NCBI GenBank assembly: GCA_910583775.1
Contig: CAJTYD010000017.1
Span: 1 to 39,878, forward strand
Source of the DNA: an uncultured Muribaculaceae bacterium
Lineage (GTDB): Bacteria; Bacteroidota; Bacteroidia; Bacteroidales; Muribaculaceae
Direction: 5' to 3'
Length of the DNA: 39,878 nt
Made by a program: the position numbers and the translations under genes. The notes beneath the pieces were generated by a model. The model was not told the origin of the DNA. It saw nothing but the letters and a program-made list of their open reading frames with translations, and searched no databases. This document shows positions 1 to 8,072 of the stretch, one piece after another. Position 1 is the stretch's first letter, and each line of letters begins with the position of its first letter.

Positions 1-175
1 CTTAATAATTTTTAAATTATTCTTAAGACAGTATTAAAATCAAGTGTTTTATTTTGATAATTTATAATAAATCACTAATTTTAGTCACTCTTAACAAAGC
101 GCGATTAAACATAATTAATCAACTGTTGTCTAAGAGATAAAATTAATAAAATAGAAACAATTTAATTTCCAAGCT
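1..175. other. AT-rich leader of the first gene
   Basis: This AT-rich stretch lies upstream of the first gene and is cut by the window edge. An imperfect inverted repeat lies at about 1-27 (CTTAATAATTT against AAATTATTCTTAAG), which could be the terminator of a gene to the left. The only other signal I see is the promoter candidate listed separately at 53-83. Confidence 0.4.
53..83 (+). promoter_or_regulatory. Candidate Bacteroidetes-type promoter of the Trp/Gly-rich protein gene
   Basis: TTTG at 53-56 is followed after 19 nt by TAATTTTA at 76-83. That fits the Bacteroidetes -33/-7 pattern (TTTG, 19-21 nt, TAnnTTTG) with one mismatch in the -7 box. Transcription would start near 90, giving an untranslated leader of about 85 nt. 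Confidence 0.45.
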
Positions 176-1348
176 ATGAGGAAGATATTATATACTCTGG
201 CCATAATGGCGACAATGGCTCCCTCGCTTATAGCGCAGGAGTATGATGACATTTATTATAATCCTAAGAAAGACAAGTCAACAACGGCTGCGACGGTCAG
301 GAAGACCCAGAAAAAATCCAACTATATAAAGGATTTCGGCAGTGTGGATCTTGATACTTATAACAGACGCGGCCAATACTACAACAGTCAGGTAGACACC
401 ATCGGCGCTAAGGCGCAGAACGAGGAGGATTTCGTCTACACCCAGAAGATTCAGAAGTTCTACAATCCTACTATCGTGATCGACAACTCCGATCTTCTTC
501 AGGATGTGCTTCTCAACAGCTACGGCAATGTAGATATTATCTTTGACAACGGGATTCCCTATTTTGCTCCTTCCTATTCATGGGCTTACTACAACTGGCC
601 GTATTATTACGGTTGGAGAGATCCATGGTATTGGGGCTGGAACAGCGTATGGGGCCCGTCGTGGAGTTGGGGTCCGAGCTGGGGATGGGGACCATCCTGG
701 AGCTGGGGCTGGGGTCCGTCCTGGGGTTGGGGACCCGCATGGGGACCGTCCTGGGGATGGGGACCCGCATGGGGGCCGAGCTGGGGTTGGGGAGGCCCGT
801 CTCACTGGGCTGACTATCGTCCCAACGGACGTCGTCCGAACCGTCCAGGCAGCAACTGGGCCAATAACACCCGTCCCGGAGGAACCGGTGCTTATCGTCC
901 CGGCAGTAGCCGCCCGTCGAGAGGCCCTGTCTACGGCAACAACTCGAACAACGGAGGTTTCTATGGCGGCAACACCACGAATCACCACCGTTCGGGCAAC
1001 AACGGGCTCTTCGGCAACGGCAACCGCGTGACATCCAATGGAAGCTATAACAGCAACAGCGGAAACAGCTCGACCAACCGCGGCAGATATACTATAAACA
1101 ACAGCGGTCACCGTGTCTATAACTCCAACGGAAACCATAATTCCACACGACGCGACTACAACACGACAAACCGCACCACTACGGAACGCAATTCCTATAA
1201 CAACAACAGGAATACGAACTCCAACCGAAGCTATAACTACAACAGCAACTCCAACCGCAGCTATAACCGCAGCAGCGGCGGCAGCTACAGCAGCGGAAGT
1301 CGCGGCAGTTTCGGCGGAGGTGGAGGCAGTCGCGGCCGTCACAGATAA
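176..1348 (+). CDS. Exported Trp/Gly/Pro-repeat protein of unknown function
   Basis: I do not recognise a characterised family. The 390-residue product starts with a classical signal peptide (basic MRK, hydrophobic stretch to about residue 20, cut near IA|QEY). Residues 21-140 look like an ordinary soluble domain rich in Asp, Tyr and Asn. Residues about 157-210 are almost only Trp, Gly, Pro, Ser and Ala, with a 10-residue unit of the form PSWGWGPAWG repeated. From 215 to the end the chain is Asn/Ser/Arg/Gly-rich and probably disordered, ending in a Gly/Arg/Ser tail. Such composition suggests a surface-exposed or matrix-like protein, but that is inference. A candidate terminator follows the stop codon, so the gene is probably a single transcription unit. 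The low-complexity DNA opens long ORFs in other frames at 537-1390; these are shadows, since only this frame has a signal peptide and normal start context. Confidence 0.8.
   Translation: MRKILYTLAIMATMAPSLIAQEYDDIYYNPKKDKSTTAATVRKTQKKSNYIKDFGSVDLDTYNRRGQYYNSQVDTIGAKAQNEEDFVYTQKIQKFYNPTIVIDNSDLLQDVLLNSYGNVDIIFDNGIPYFAPSYSWAYYNWPYYYGWRDPWYWGWNSVWGPSWSWGPSWGWGPSWSWGWGPSWGWGPAWGPSWGWGPAWGPSWGWGGPSHWADYRPNGRRPNRPGSNWANNTRPGGTGAYRPGSSRPSRGPVYGNNSNNGGFYGGNTTNHHRSGNNGLFGNGNRVTSNGSYNSNSGNSSTNRGRYTINNSGHRVYNSNGNHNSTRRDYNTTNRTTTERNSYNNNRNTNSNRSYNYNSNSNRSYNRSSGGSYSSGSRGSFGGGGGSRGRHR
669..794 (+). repeat. G-rich coding tandem repeat with G-quadruplex potential
   Basis: The region coding the Trp/Gly block contains about ten runs of four or more G on the coding strand. 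Spacers are mostly 2 or 8 nt (for example 704-730). Two 30-bp copies of the PSWGWGPAWG unit lie side by side at about 718-777. Units differ at synonymous sites (GGGGTT, GGGGAT), which suggests repeat expansion followed by drift. Confidence 0.6.
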
Positions 1349-1359
1349 TAAAATACTGG

Positions 1360-1390
1360 TTGCAGCGATGGTCGGATGACGTCGCTGCAA
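1360..1390 (+). terminator. Hairpin after the Trp/Gly-rich gene
   Basis: TTGCAGCGA (1360-1368) is the exact reverse complement of TCGCTGCAA (1382-1390), and a short T-containing tail (TCTTTAT) follows. The T tract is weak, so termination may be partial. A second small hairpin (AGAAGA/TCTTCT) followed by TTATTTTTTG lies just before the next gene. Confidence 0.5.
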
Positions 1391-1470
1391 TCTTTATGTA
1401 TTTTCGAGTGTTATAAATAAGAGAAGATACGATTCTTCTGTTATTTTTTGAAAGAATAAATCAAAGAGTT

Positions 1471-3138
1471 ATGAAAAAGCTATATCTATTGATGGCATTT
1501 GCCGCAATTCCGGCATTGTCATATTCGCAAAGCGCGATTGACGCCTATCGGTTTTCTCAGCCCGATCTGAAAGGAACGGCCCGGTTTATGTCGATGGGCG
1601 GAGCTTTCGGCGCCCTGGGAGGAGATCTTTCCACTCTTTCGCAAAACCCTGCCGGCATCGGAGTATACAGAAGCAATGAACTTGGTTTCACTGTCGATCT
1701 CGACATTCAGAATTCTTCTTCCACATCCAATGGATTCAAGACATCTGCCAACCAGACCAAATTCTATCTCAATAATATCGGCGGCGTGGCCACCCTGAGA
1801 CTGCCGAGCAACACGATGCCCAATATCAATATGGGTTTCACATATAACCGCGCGGTATCGTTCAACAGGAAATACAACGGCGTGATCGGCCTGCAGAATT
1901 CGATGAGCAACTACATCGCAGGAATTGCCAACAATGAAGGGCTTACCGTGGGCGATGTCACATCGACTTCAGACTATGACCCTTATAATCCGACCGACGG
2001 AGGAATCGCGGCTCCATGGCTTGCCATTTTGGGATATGATTCATATCTGATCAATCCGAACGGGGATCCGGACAGTCCGCACTGGACAGGCCAATGGGGC
2101 AACGGCACATCCGGAACTGGACGGTTTTCTGTTGCCGAAAGCGGAAGCGTCGAAGAATACAATATAGCCTTGGGTGGCAACATCAGCAATGTCGTTTACT
2201 GGGGTATGAACTTCGACATAGTCAATCTTGATTATAACATCAACTCCCTCTGGGGTGAGGATCTTCAGAATGCCTACGTGATGAATCCTGACAACAGCAT
2301 GATCAGCCCGACTTCATCGCAGTGGAGCATGAGAAATCTCTATCATGCCGGAGGAACCGGATTCAACTATCAGCTCGGTCTTATCATCAAACCGATTCAG
2401 GAACTCAGAATCGGTCTGGCTTTCCATACGCCGACCTGGTATTCGGTCACCGAAACTTTCAACGCTTATACCGACATGAACTATTACGGCCAGAAGGGTG
2501 GCTCGGATACCAACAACGGATATCCGGCAAGCAACGACATGAATTTCAGATCTCCCTGGAAGGTGATAGCAAGTGTGGCCGGTGTTATAGGAAACAATTT
2601 CATCATTTCCGCCGATTACGAATGGACGGGATATAACAGAATGAAATTCTCCGATCCAAGCTACGATTCATATTATCCCGGCTGGGACTATGATTATGAT
2701 TTCTACAGCACTGCTCCATATTCGAACGATTATTACGACTCTTATTACGACACAAACCAGGATATCAAGTCATATTACCGCCAGACGAACACATTCCGTA
2801 TCGGCGCTGAATACCGTATAACTCCGTCTTTCAGCGTTAGGGCAGGATACAGTTTCGTTTCTTCTCCTGTAAAGGAAGATGTAAAAAACGATTCCAAGAC
2901 AATCTACACCGCAGGGACTCTGACGAACTATCGTTTCGACAACACGACCAACTATATTACCGCGGGTCTCGGATATAAATATCGCGGTTTCTATGTTGAC
3001 CTCGCATACGTCTACAAACACATGGGTTCGGAATATCATGCCTATACTCCCGATCCTTCGTCGAATATCATGAGCCCGCAGGCAAAGCTTTCGCTCAACA
3101 ATTCGCAGATCGTGATGTCGATGGGCTTTAAGTTCTGA
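1471..3138 (+). CDS. FadL/OMPP1-family outer-membrane transport protein
   Basis: The 555-residue product has a signal peptide (MKKLYLLMAFAAIPALSYSQ) and then the mature N-terminus typical of Bacteroidetes FadL/TodX-like porins: residues about 26-65 contain DLKGTARFMSMGGAFGALGG and LSQNPAGIGVYR, the region that forms the hatch in FadL. The rest is a series of alternating aromatic/polar strands ending in MSMGFKF, a normal C-terminal beta-signal with terminal Phe. A 14-strand barrel carrying hydrophobic compounds is expected. Bacteroides homologues are often labelled hemin receptor without direct proof, so the substrate is unknown. A Tyr/Asp-rich insert at about 395-435 probably forms an extracellular loop. 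It lies 48 bp before the C69 dipeptidase gene and may share its transcript. Confidence 0.85.
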   Translation: MKKLYLLMAFAAIPALSYSQSAIDAYRFSQPDLKGTARFMSMGGAFGALGGDLSTLSQNPAGIGVYRSNELGFTVDLDIQNSSSTSNGFKTSANQTKFYLNNIGGVATLRLPSNTMPNINMGFTYNRAVSFNRKYNGVIGLQNSMSNYIAGIANNEGLTVGDVTSTSDYDPYNPTDGGIAAPWLAILGYDSYLINPNGDPDSPHWTGQWGNGTSGTGRFSVAESGSVEEYNIALGGNISNVVYWGMNFDIVNLDYNINSLWGEDLQNAYVMNPDNSMISPTSSQWSMRNLYHAGGTGFNYQLGLIIKPIQELRIGLAFHTPTWYSVTETFNAYTDMNYYGQKGGSDTNNGYPASNDMNFRSPWKVIASVAGVIGNNFIISADYEWTGYNRMKFSDPSYDSYYPGWDYDYDFYSTAPYSNDYYDSYYDTNQDIKSYYRQTNTFRIGAEYRITPSFSVRAGYSFVSSPVKEDVKNDSKTIYTAGTLTNYRFDNTTNYITAGLGYKYRGFYVDLAYVYKHMGSEYHAYTPDPSSNIMSPQAKLSLNNSQIVMSMGFKF

Positions 3139-3186
3139 TAGCCTCTGTCCTCCAAACTTCTGAATCAAATCAATCTATCTTATAAA

Positions 3187-4809
3187 ATGACATTGACAAC
3201 AAAATTCAAGGCAAGACTGATGACTTTCGCGGCCATCGGTCTTACCGTTTTTCAGGGCCTGGCATTCACCGACGGGAAAGATGCCTGCACGAGTATTATG
3301 GTCGGCAAGAACGCCTCTGCCGACGGGTCTGTAATGACAAGCCACACCTGCGATTCCTGGTACAGGACATGGATGCAGATGGTTCCGGCAAGAAAGTTCA
3401 AGAACGACACAGTGATGCCGGTCTTCAAGGGACGCATGCACACCGAGTATCCGGCAAGCATGGACGGCGTTACTGAAGTGGGCAAGATCCCACAGGCTAA
3501 AAGCACTTTCCGTTTTCTTGACACAGCTTACCCCTGTCTGAACGAAAAACAGCTCGCAATTGGCGAGACCACCTACACCGGGCGAGACACGATGCGCAAC
3601 GAGAAGGGAATGTTCATGATAGAAGAGTTGCAGAGAATCGCTCTCGAAAGATGTTCCACAGCCCGCGAGGCCATCAGGCTCATGGGCGATCTCATCAAGA
3701 AATACGGTTACGGCGATTCAGGAGAATGCCTCACGATTGCTGATCCCAAGGAAGTATGGATTTTTGAGGTTCAGGGCGAGGGCCCCGATAAGATCGGGGG
3801 AGTCTGGGCTGCAGTCCGAATCCCGGATGATGAAATAGCAGTATCGGCAAACATCAGCCGCATCGACAAACTTGACCTCAAGGATAAAGACCATTATATG
3901 GCATCCGACAACGTGAAAGAAGTCGCAAAGAAAATGGGACTCTGGGACGGCAAGGAGGAGTTCTCTTTCTGGAAAGCCTACAGCGGTAAGAACTACATGG
4001 GCGAGCCGAAGAACTACAGTGTCCGCGAGCTCTACATAATGCAGCAGCTTGCTCCTAACGCCGGCCTTAACGACAAGATGACAGTCCTTCCGCTGAGTGT
4101 AAAGCCCGAGAAGAAGGTCAGCGTCGAGGATATGGCTCGTCTGCTCGGTTCCTACTACGAGGGAACTCCGCTGAATCTCAGCGGTCGTCTGAAAGTAAAG
4201 AATCCTGCCAAAAGAAGTAAAAACGCATCGGCGGAGCTTCCCGACAGTGTTGTCAGCGACAGAGCCAATCCCTGGATGCGACCGGATGAGATCGCCATCT
4301 ATGAGGCATTAGGAGATTCGGCTATGCATAACATCAGGACGGTGAGCGTTTCATGGTGTGCCTATTCAACTATTATCCAGTGTCGCGACTGGCTGCCCGA
4401 CGGGGTGGGCGGCGTTGCCTGGATCTGTCTTGACAATCCCGGTCAGTCGCCCCGCTTCCCTATATTCGCAGGCAATACCGACGTTCCGCAGCTGCTTAAG
4501 GTCTGCGGCCAGCACCGCAGGCGCGATGACGCCGCTCTCTGGCATTATCGTGAGCCTAACCGTCTCGCAACAGTGGCCTGGGGCCGAAGCCGCAAGGAGA
4601 TGGAACCCGCAAGAGACTATTTCCTGACAAAGGGTAAACGCGAGCTTCCCGCTCTTGAATCGCAGTATTCGGCTCTTGTAAAAGATGGCAAGACGGATGA
4701 GGCCAACAAGCTTCTCACGGATTATTCGCGCGATTTCTTCGGAGCGACAATCCTCAGATGGGACGAGCTTAACAACACTCTCTGGCGCCAGAACTGGCAG
4801 GGCTTCTGA
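3187..4809 (+). CDS. Secreted C69-family dipeptidase
   Basis: Peptidase family C69 (PepD-like) enzymes are N-terminal nucleophile hydrolases that cleave dipeptides. The 540-residue product has a hydrophobic signal segment at residues 10-27. Cys34 follows within DACTSIMVGKNASADGSV, the family's hallmark in which the Cys becomes the mature N-terminus and nucleophile after processing. Further family blocks are visible: EKGMFMIEELQRIALERC, GYGDSGECLTIADPKEVW and SWCAYSTIIQCRDWLPDGVGG. Length is normal for the Bacteroidales members. The protein probably acts in the periplasm on dipeptides for amino-acid uptake; substrate range cannot be read from the sequence. It follows the FadL-like gene in the same direction and is closed by hairpins at 4864-4949. 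Confidence 0.88.
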   Translation: MTLTTKFKARLMTFAAIGLTVFQGLAFTDGKDACTSIMVGKNASADGSVMTSHTCDSWYRTWMQMVPARKFKNDTVMPVFKGRMHTEYPASMDGVTEVGKIPQAKSTFRFLDTAYPCLNEKQLAIGETTYTGRDTMRNEKGMFMIEELQRIALERCSTAREAIRLMGDLIKKYGYGDSGECLTIADPKEVWIFEVQGEGPDKIGGVWAAVRIPDDEIAVSANISRIDKLDLKDKDHYMASDNVKEVAKKMGLWDGKEEFSFWKAYSGKNYMGEPKNYSVRELYIMQQLAPNAGLNDKMTVLPLSVKPEKKVSVEDMARLLGSYYEGTPLNLSGRLKVKNPAKRSKNASAELPDSVVSDRANPWMRPDEIAIYEALGDSAMHNIRTVSVSWCAYSTIIQCRDWLPDGVGGVAWICLDNPGQSPRFPIFAGNTDVPQLLKVCGQHRRRDDAALWHYREPNRLATVAWGRSRKEMEPARDYFLTKGKRELPALESQYSALVKDGKTDEANKLLTDYSRDFFGATILRWDELNNTLWRQNWQGF

Positions 4810-4839
4810 TCCGGCGGTCACCCCATAAAGAACTCAAGC

Positions 4840-4855
4840 ATTATCTTAAGATAAT
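4840..4855. repeat. Perfect 16-bp palindrome
   Basis: ATTATCTTAAGATAAT reads identically on both strands. It lies 30 bp after the C69 dipeptidase stop and before two hairpins. Its role is unknown; it could be a protein-binding site or the upper part of a 3' structure. Confidence 0.6.
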
Positions 4856-4863
4856 TCACAGAA

Positions 4864-4888
4864 CCGGTGTGACACATTCAGACACCGG
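4864..4888 (+). terminator. Upstream hairpin of a tandem 3' structure
   Basis: CCGGTGT (4864-4870) pairs exactly with ACACCGG (4882-4888), with an 11-nt loop. There is no T tract, so this alone would not terminate; it may stabilise the dipeptidase mRNA 3' end. Confidence 0.4.
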
Positions 4889-4915
4889 CATATCTAAAGG
4901 CAAGATCCATTAATC

Positions 4916-4953
4916 ACACGCCGGATTCATTAGATTGAACCCGGCGTGTTTTT
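4916..4953 (+). terminator. Rho-independent terminator after the dipeptidase gene
   Basis: ACACGCCGG (4916-4924) pairs exactly with CCGGCGTGT (4941-4949). The inner arms also pair with one mismatch (TTCA with TGAA), and TTTTTC follows. It would end transcription coming from the FadL/C69 genes, opposite the convergent methyltransferase gene. Confidence 0.85.
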
Positions 4954-4961
4954 CTACCATA

Positions 4962-5021
4962 ATACCTTTCAATAAAATAGCTTTCAAGAATATAGCTTTC
5001 AAGAATATAGCTTTCAGAGAT
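4962..5021. repeat. 15-bp tandem repeat at the 3' end of the methyltransferase gene
   Basis: ATAGCTTTCAAGAAT is repeated at 4977-4991 and 4992-5006 without change. A partly diverged copy follows at 5007-5021, and a weaker one (12 of 15) precedes at 4962-4976. The last copy overlaps the stop codon of the minus-strand methyltransferase gene. The copies lie beyond the coding sequence, so they do not lengthen the protein. Confidence 0.8.
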
Positions 5022-6243
5022 TAAGTCTTTCCGTAGTTACGAGCATCGGGATCTCTTTCTTAAAGGCTCTGAATCCATAGATGAATTTTTCATGCCCCTC
5101 CCTTACTTTCAGTTTCTTCCTGAGGGCTTCTGCTTCCATGGGATAATTCTTTGTCGATACATTATATCTTTCATTCCGGAATACCTTGAGATCTTTTTTA
5201 TCCGGAATCATCTTTATCTCATGGATGCTGCCGGGGAAGCCATCGTATATCTTTTCCGAGACATATAAGTTGGTATTGGGCGATATCTTTTTCATACCTT
5301 CAAAACGGCTACATAATGCGCTTCCGACATCTATCTTCATCATTCCGGCATTAGGAATATAAAGATACTTGCCAGGAGCGACATCTGCCTCATCGGCGAG
5401 CTCACAACTATTCTTCAAAAGGAAGCTGTCGATATCAATTTCAAATAATGAATCGAAAGTGTCATCTCCAAGGTCAACCACACGTATATATGGCCTCGTA
5501 CCCGCCTTGTTATTCAATATGGCGAGAACCTCTTTACATTCACCTTTGACACTTACTATATGGATAGATTCAAGATTATCGAGATCGCGGATCGTCTGTG
5601 TGATGTCGAGAAGGGGAGAGGCCTTTATCACAATGCGGTCGGCATGACTTTTCAGAAGATCCATATTCTCGAGAATATCCGGCTCGCAGTCCCTGAATCC
5701 ATATACGCGGCGGTTATCGTTTTTTCTACGTGCCGGATCTATAAAAATAACATTATACTTTTGGTGGCTGCTCCGCAGGAATTCGATGCTGTCGGCGTTG
5801 ATGACACTTAAATTATCAAGTTCGAAAATATCGGCATTGTGTTTAAGAGCTTCAGCGCGTGATCCATCAAGTTCGATCGCAGTGACTATATTCTTTTGAG
5901 AAAGAGTCATGGCGTCTATCCCAAGCCCGGCTGTCATATCCAGAACAAGATTATCCTTTCCTACAATATCCAAGTGATACCGGGCCACCCTGTAATCAGA
6001 TGACTGCTCCGCCGAAAGAGAGTCGGCAAATAGAAACCTGTCTGACTCAACAAAAGGTTTCAATTTGTTTGCAGCTTTCCTTCTGCATTCAATCTGCGTC
6101 AAGGCAAAATCCAATAATGCGACGTCAACCTTACCCCTATATTTTAAGGCAAGATCCGATACATTATCATGTATGTGTCGCGCAACAAAACTATAGAAAC
6201 TGTCAGGGAGGCTATGAAACCTTAAAACTGTTGCCTGCATCAT
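5014..6243 (-). CDS. Class I SAM-dependent methyltransferase with C-terminal THUMP-like domain (PG_1098-like)
   Basis: The 409-residue product resembles the Bacteroidetes family typified by Porphyromonas PG_1098: an N-terminal helical part, a Rossmann-fold methyltransferase and a C-terminal ferredoxin/THUMP-like part. At about residues 100-115 VLDMTAGLGIDAMTLS is the SAM-binding motif I, followed by an acidic residue at the end of strand 2 (ELDGSRAEAL). FIDPARRKNDNRRVYGF near 170 corresponds to the catalytic-loop motif. THUMP association suggests an RNA substrate, but the target is not known to me. There is no signal peptide, so the protein is cytoplasmic. Two Met codons open the ORF (6243 and 6240); I use the first. 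It stands alone on the minus strand. Confidence 0.82.
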   Translation of the reverse strand: MMQATVLRFHSLPDSFYSFVARHIHDNVSDLALKYRGKVDVALLDFALTQIECRRKAANKLKPFVESDRFLFADSLSAEQSSDYRVARYHLDIVGKDNLVLDMTAGLGIDAMTLSQKNIVTAIELDGSRAEALKHNADIFELDNLSVINADSIEFLRSSHQKYNVIFIDPARRKNDNRRVYGFRDCEPDILENMDLLKSHADRIVIKASPLLDITQTIRDLDNLESIHIVSVKGECKEVLAILNNKAGTRPYIRVVDLGDDTFDSLFEIDIDSFLLKNSCELADEADVAPGKYLYIPNAGMMKIDVGSALCSRFEGMKKISPNTNLYVSEKIYDGFPGSIHEIKMIPDKKDLKVFRNERYNVSTKNYPMEAEALRKKLKVREGHEKFIYGFRAFKKEIPMLVTTERLNL

Positions 6244-6330
6244 TGTTTTCTGAAAAAATGATTTGATGCAAAATTAAAAAGTATTTGGCAAAGAATGAAG
6301 CTGGTGCGGTGAGTTAACAAAATTTAAATA

Positions 6331-6362
6331 TTTTCTCCTATGGAATAAAACTTGTATATTTG
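6331..6362 (+). promoter_or_regulatory. Candidate promoter of the amidase gene
   Basis: TATATTTG at 6355-6362 is a perfect TAnnTTTG -7 box. TTTT at 6331-6334, exactly 20 nt upstream, can serve as a near-consensus -33 box. Transcription would start near 6369, leaving a leader of about 68 nt. Confidence 0.65.
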
Positions 6363-6436
6363 CAATTGTAAATTAAATGGTTCGTCAAGGCCTCGACGCT
6401 TTCGCGGTCCTGATTTGATTATTTCTGAACATCGAT

Positions 6437-7975
6437 ATGAAATTCAAATATATCTTTTTATTAGTTATCGGAATATTCCTTTATTATTCACAGGCTCAAG
6501 CCGTTCCTGTCCAGGCTCAAAAGAAACATGATTTTACAGTCGTGATCGATGCCGGCCATGGCGGTAAGGATGTCGGTGCCGTTGATAACGGTGCCAAAGA
6601 GAAAGACATAAACCTTGGAGTCGCCCGGAAACTGGCTTCTTTGCTCAAGAAGAAAATGAAGAACGTAAAGGTTGTGATGACCCGCAATGACGATACGTTC
6701 CTTACCCTGCAGGAGCGTGCGAATATCGCCAACAAAAACAAAGGAAATCTTTTCATATCCATCCATACCAATTCGCTCGACAAAAGCAATCCTAACCGCA
6801 GGAAAGCTTCGGGAACATCCGTCTATGCTCTCGGTCTCCATAAAGACAAGAATAATCTTCAGGTTGCCCGAAGAGAAAATGCAGTTATCGAACTTGAAAG
6901 CAATTACGAACAGAAATACAGCGGCTTTGATCCCAACAAGGATGAATCCTACATAATCTTTGAAATGGCCCAGAAAAAGAATCTTGGCCAGAGTCTTAAA
7001 TTCGCCGGCGAAGCCCAAAAGCAGCTTGTCAAGACGGCGGGGCGTACCGACCGAGGTGTTAAGCAGGCCGGATTCTGGGTACTTTGGGCTACCTCGATGC
7101 CCTCCGTCCTTGTCGAACTCGATTTTATATGCAATCCGGAATCGGCGGAGTTCCTTACTTCCGGATCCGGACAGGATAAACTTGCCAAATCTCTTTATAA
7201 TGCGGTCGAGAACTATGTAAAAGCCTATGGCGGAAAGGATGTTGCATATGTCCATGACGAAGTTGAAAAGAGAGTGGTCGATTCCGGTTCTTCCACGCCT
7301 GTACTTGCAGCCACTGAAGCAAAGGCCAGGCGCGATGACGTTGCGCCGGCGAAGCTCTCGGGGGCAGGACGCGTATCCTTGGCAAAAAGGCGCAGACGTT
7401 CGGCCCAGGCGAAGGCTTCTTCTTTAAGCAAAAGCTATGAAACCGAAAAAATTCCTCTTCATTCCGAAGACAAGCGCCTTGCAGTCGTCGAGAAAAAGGA
7501 GGTAGATTCTGAGGATGTCCCCGAAGTAATTGAAGAGGAGACTGCAGCTCAGGCTAAAGAGAAGAGTGGTAGGAAAAAGAAAGATAAGAATAATAAGGAG
7601 AGCCGAAACAAGAAATCAAAATCTTATAACAAAAGGGTGATCGTCAACAAGGACGGATCTACAACCCTTGCCGACAACGGCGGCTCTGACCACCTGGTTG
7701 CCGTACGCACTAAGAATCACAAATCGATCTCGGGATATCACCCGAAGGTTGAAAAAATTGTAACGGTATATAAGATCCAGATCCTTTCCACCCCCGAAAT
7801 ATTGAAACAGAACAATCCTCAATTCTGCGGTCTTTATCCGGTAAGTTCATTCAAGGAGAAGAATGTATATAAATACACTTACGGAGAAAGCGAGAACAAG
7901 CAGGAAATGGAGAAACTTCTGAAGAAGGTGAAGGAAAAGATTCCGGATGCTTTCATCATCTCAAGTAAAAAATAA
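6437..7975 (+). CDS. Periplasmic N-acetylmuramoyl-L-alanine amidase (Amidase_3) with basic linker and SPOR-like tail
   Basis: Amidase_3 enzymes are zinc hydrolases that cut the bond between muramic acid and the stem peptide, usually during daughter-cell separation. A signal peptide covers about residues 1-22. The catalytic domain spans about 32-240: VVIDAGHGGKDVGA supplies the first His, AKEKDINL the Glu, ISIHTNSL the second His, and VLVELDFICNPESAEFL the catalytic Glu near the end. Residues about 265-430 form a Lys/Glu/Arg/Ser-rich linker with a run of Lys-Lys-Asp-Lys-Asn-Lys type. The last 75 residues (VYKIQILSTPEIL onward) look like a diverged SPOR domain, which in known proteins binds denuded septal glycan. 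At 512 residues it is longer than minimal amidases because of the linker. A separate promoter precedes the next gene. Confidence 0.88.
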   Translation: MKFKYIFLLVIGIFLYYSQAQAVPVQAQKKHDFTVVIDAGHGGKDVGAVDNGAKEKDINLGVARKLASLLKKKMKNVKVVMTRNDDTFLTLQERANIANKNKGNLFISIHTNSLDKSNPNRRKASGTSVYALGLHKDKNNLQVARRENAVIELESNYEQKYSGFDPNKDESYIIFEMAQKKNLGQSLKFAGEAQKQLVKTAGRTDRGVKQAGFWVLWATSMPSVLVELDFICNPESAEFLTSGSGQDKLAKSLYNAVENYVKAYGGKDVAYVHDEVEKRVVDSGSSTPVLAATEAKARRDDVAPAKLSGAGRVSLAKRRRRSAQAKASSLSKSYETEKIPLHSEDKRLAVVEKKEVDSEDVPEVIEEETAAQAKEKSGRKKKDKNNKESRNKKSKSYNKRVIVNKDGSTTLADNGGSDHLVAVRTKNHKSISGYHPKVEKIVTVYKIQILSTPEILKQNNPQFCGLYPVSSFKEKNVYKYTYGESENKQEMEKLLKKVKEKIPDAFIISSKK

Positions 7976-7976
7976 T

Positions 7977-8008
7977 TTTTAACACTTCCATTTTTAATAT
8001 TATATTTG
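7977..8008 (+). promoter_or_regulatory. Candidate promoter of the MlaD-family gene
   Basis: TATATTTG at 8001-8008 is a perfect TAnnTTTG box. TTTT at 7977-7980 lies exactly 20 nt upstream. The arrangement is the same as that before the amidase gene. Start of transcription is expected near 8015, about 58 nt before the ATG. Confidence 0.65.
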
Positions 8009-8072
8009 CAAAAAATTGTTTATAAAGAGGTCGGGAATCTCCGGCGACTCCAAACACATTCTAAAATAGGTT

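Noticed and set aside
537..1390. Long ORFs on both strands overlapping the Trp/Gly-rich gene
   Set aside because: They arise from the repetitive, GC-rich low-complexity sequence. None has a signal peptide, recognisable domain or plausible start region.
6488..7255. 255-codon ORF antisense to the amidase gene
   Set aside because: The amidase frame carries all catalytic motifs; the antisense frame shows none.
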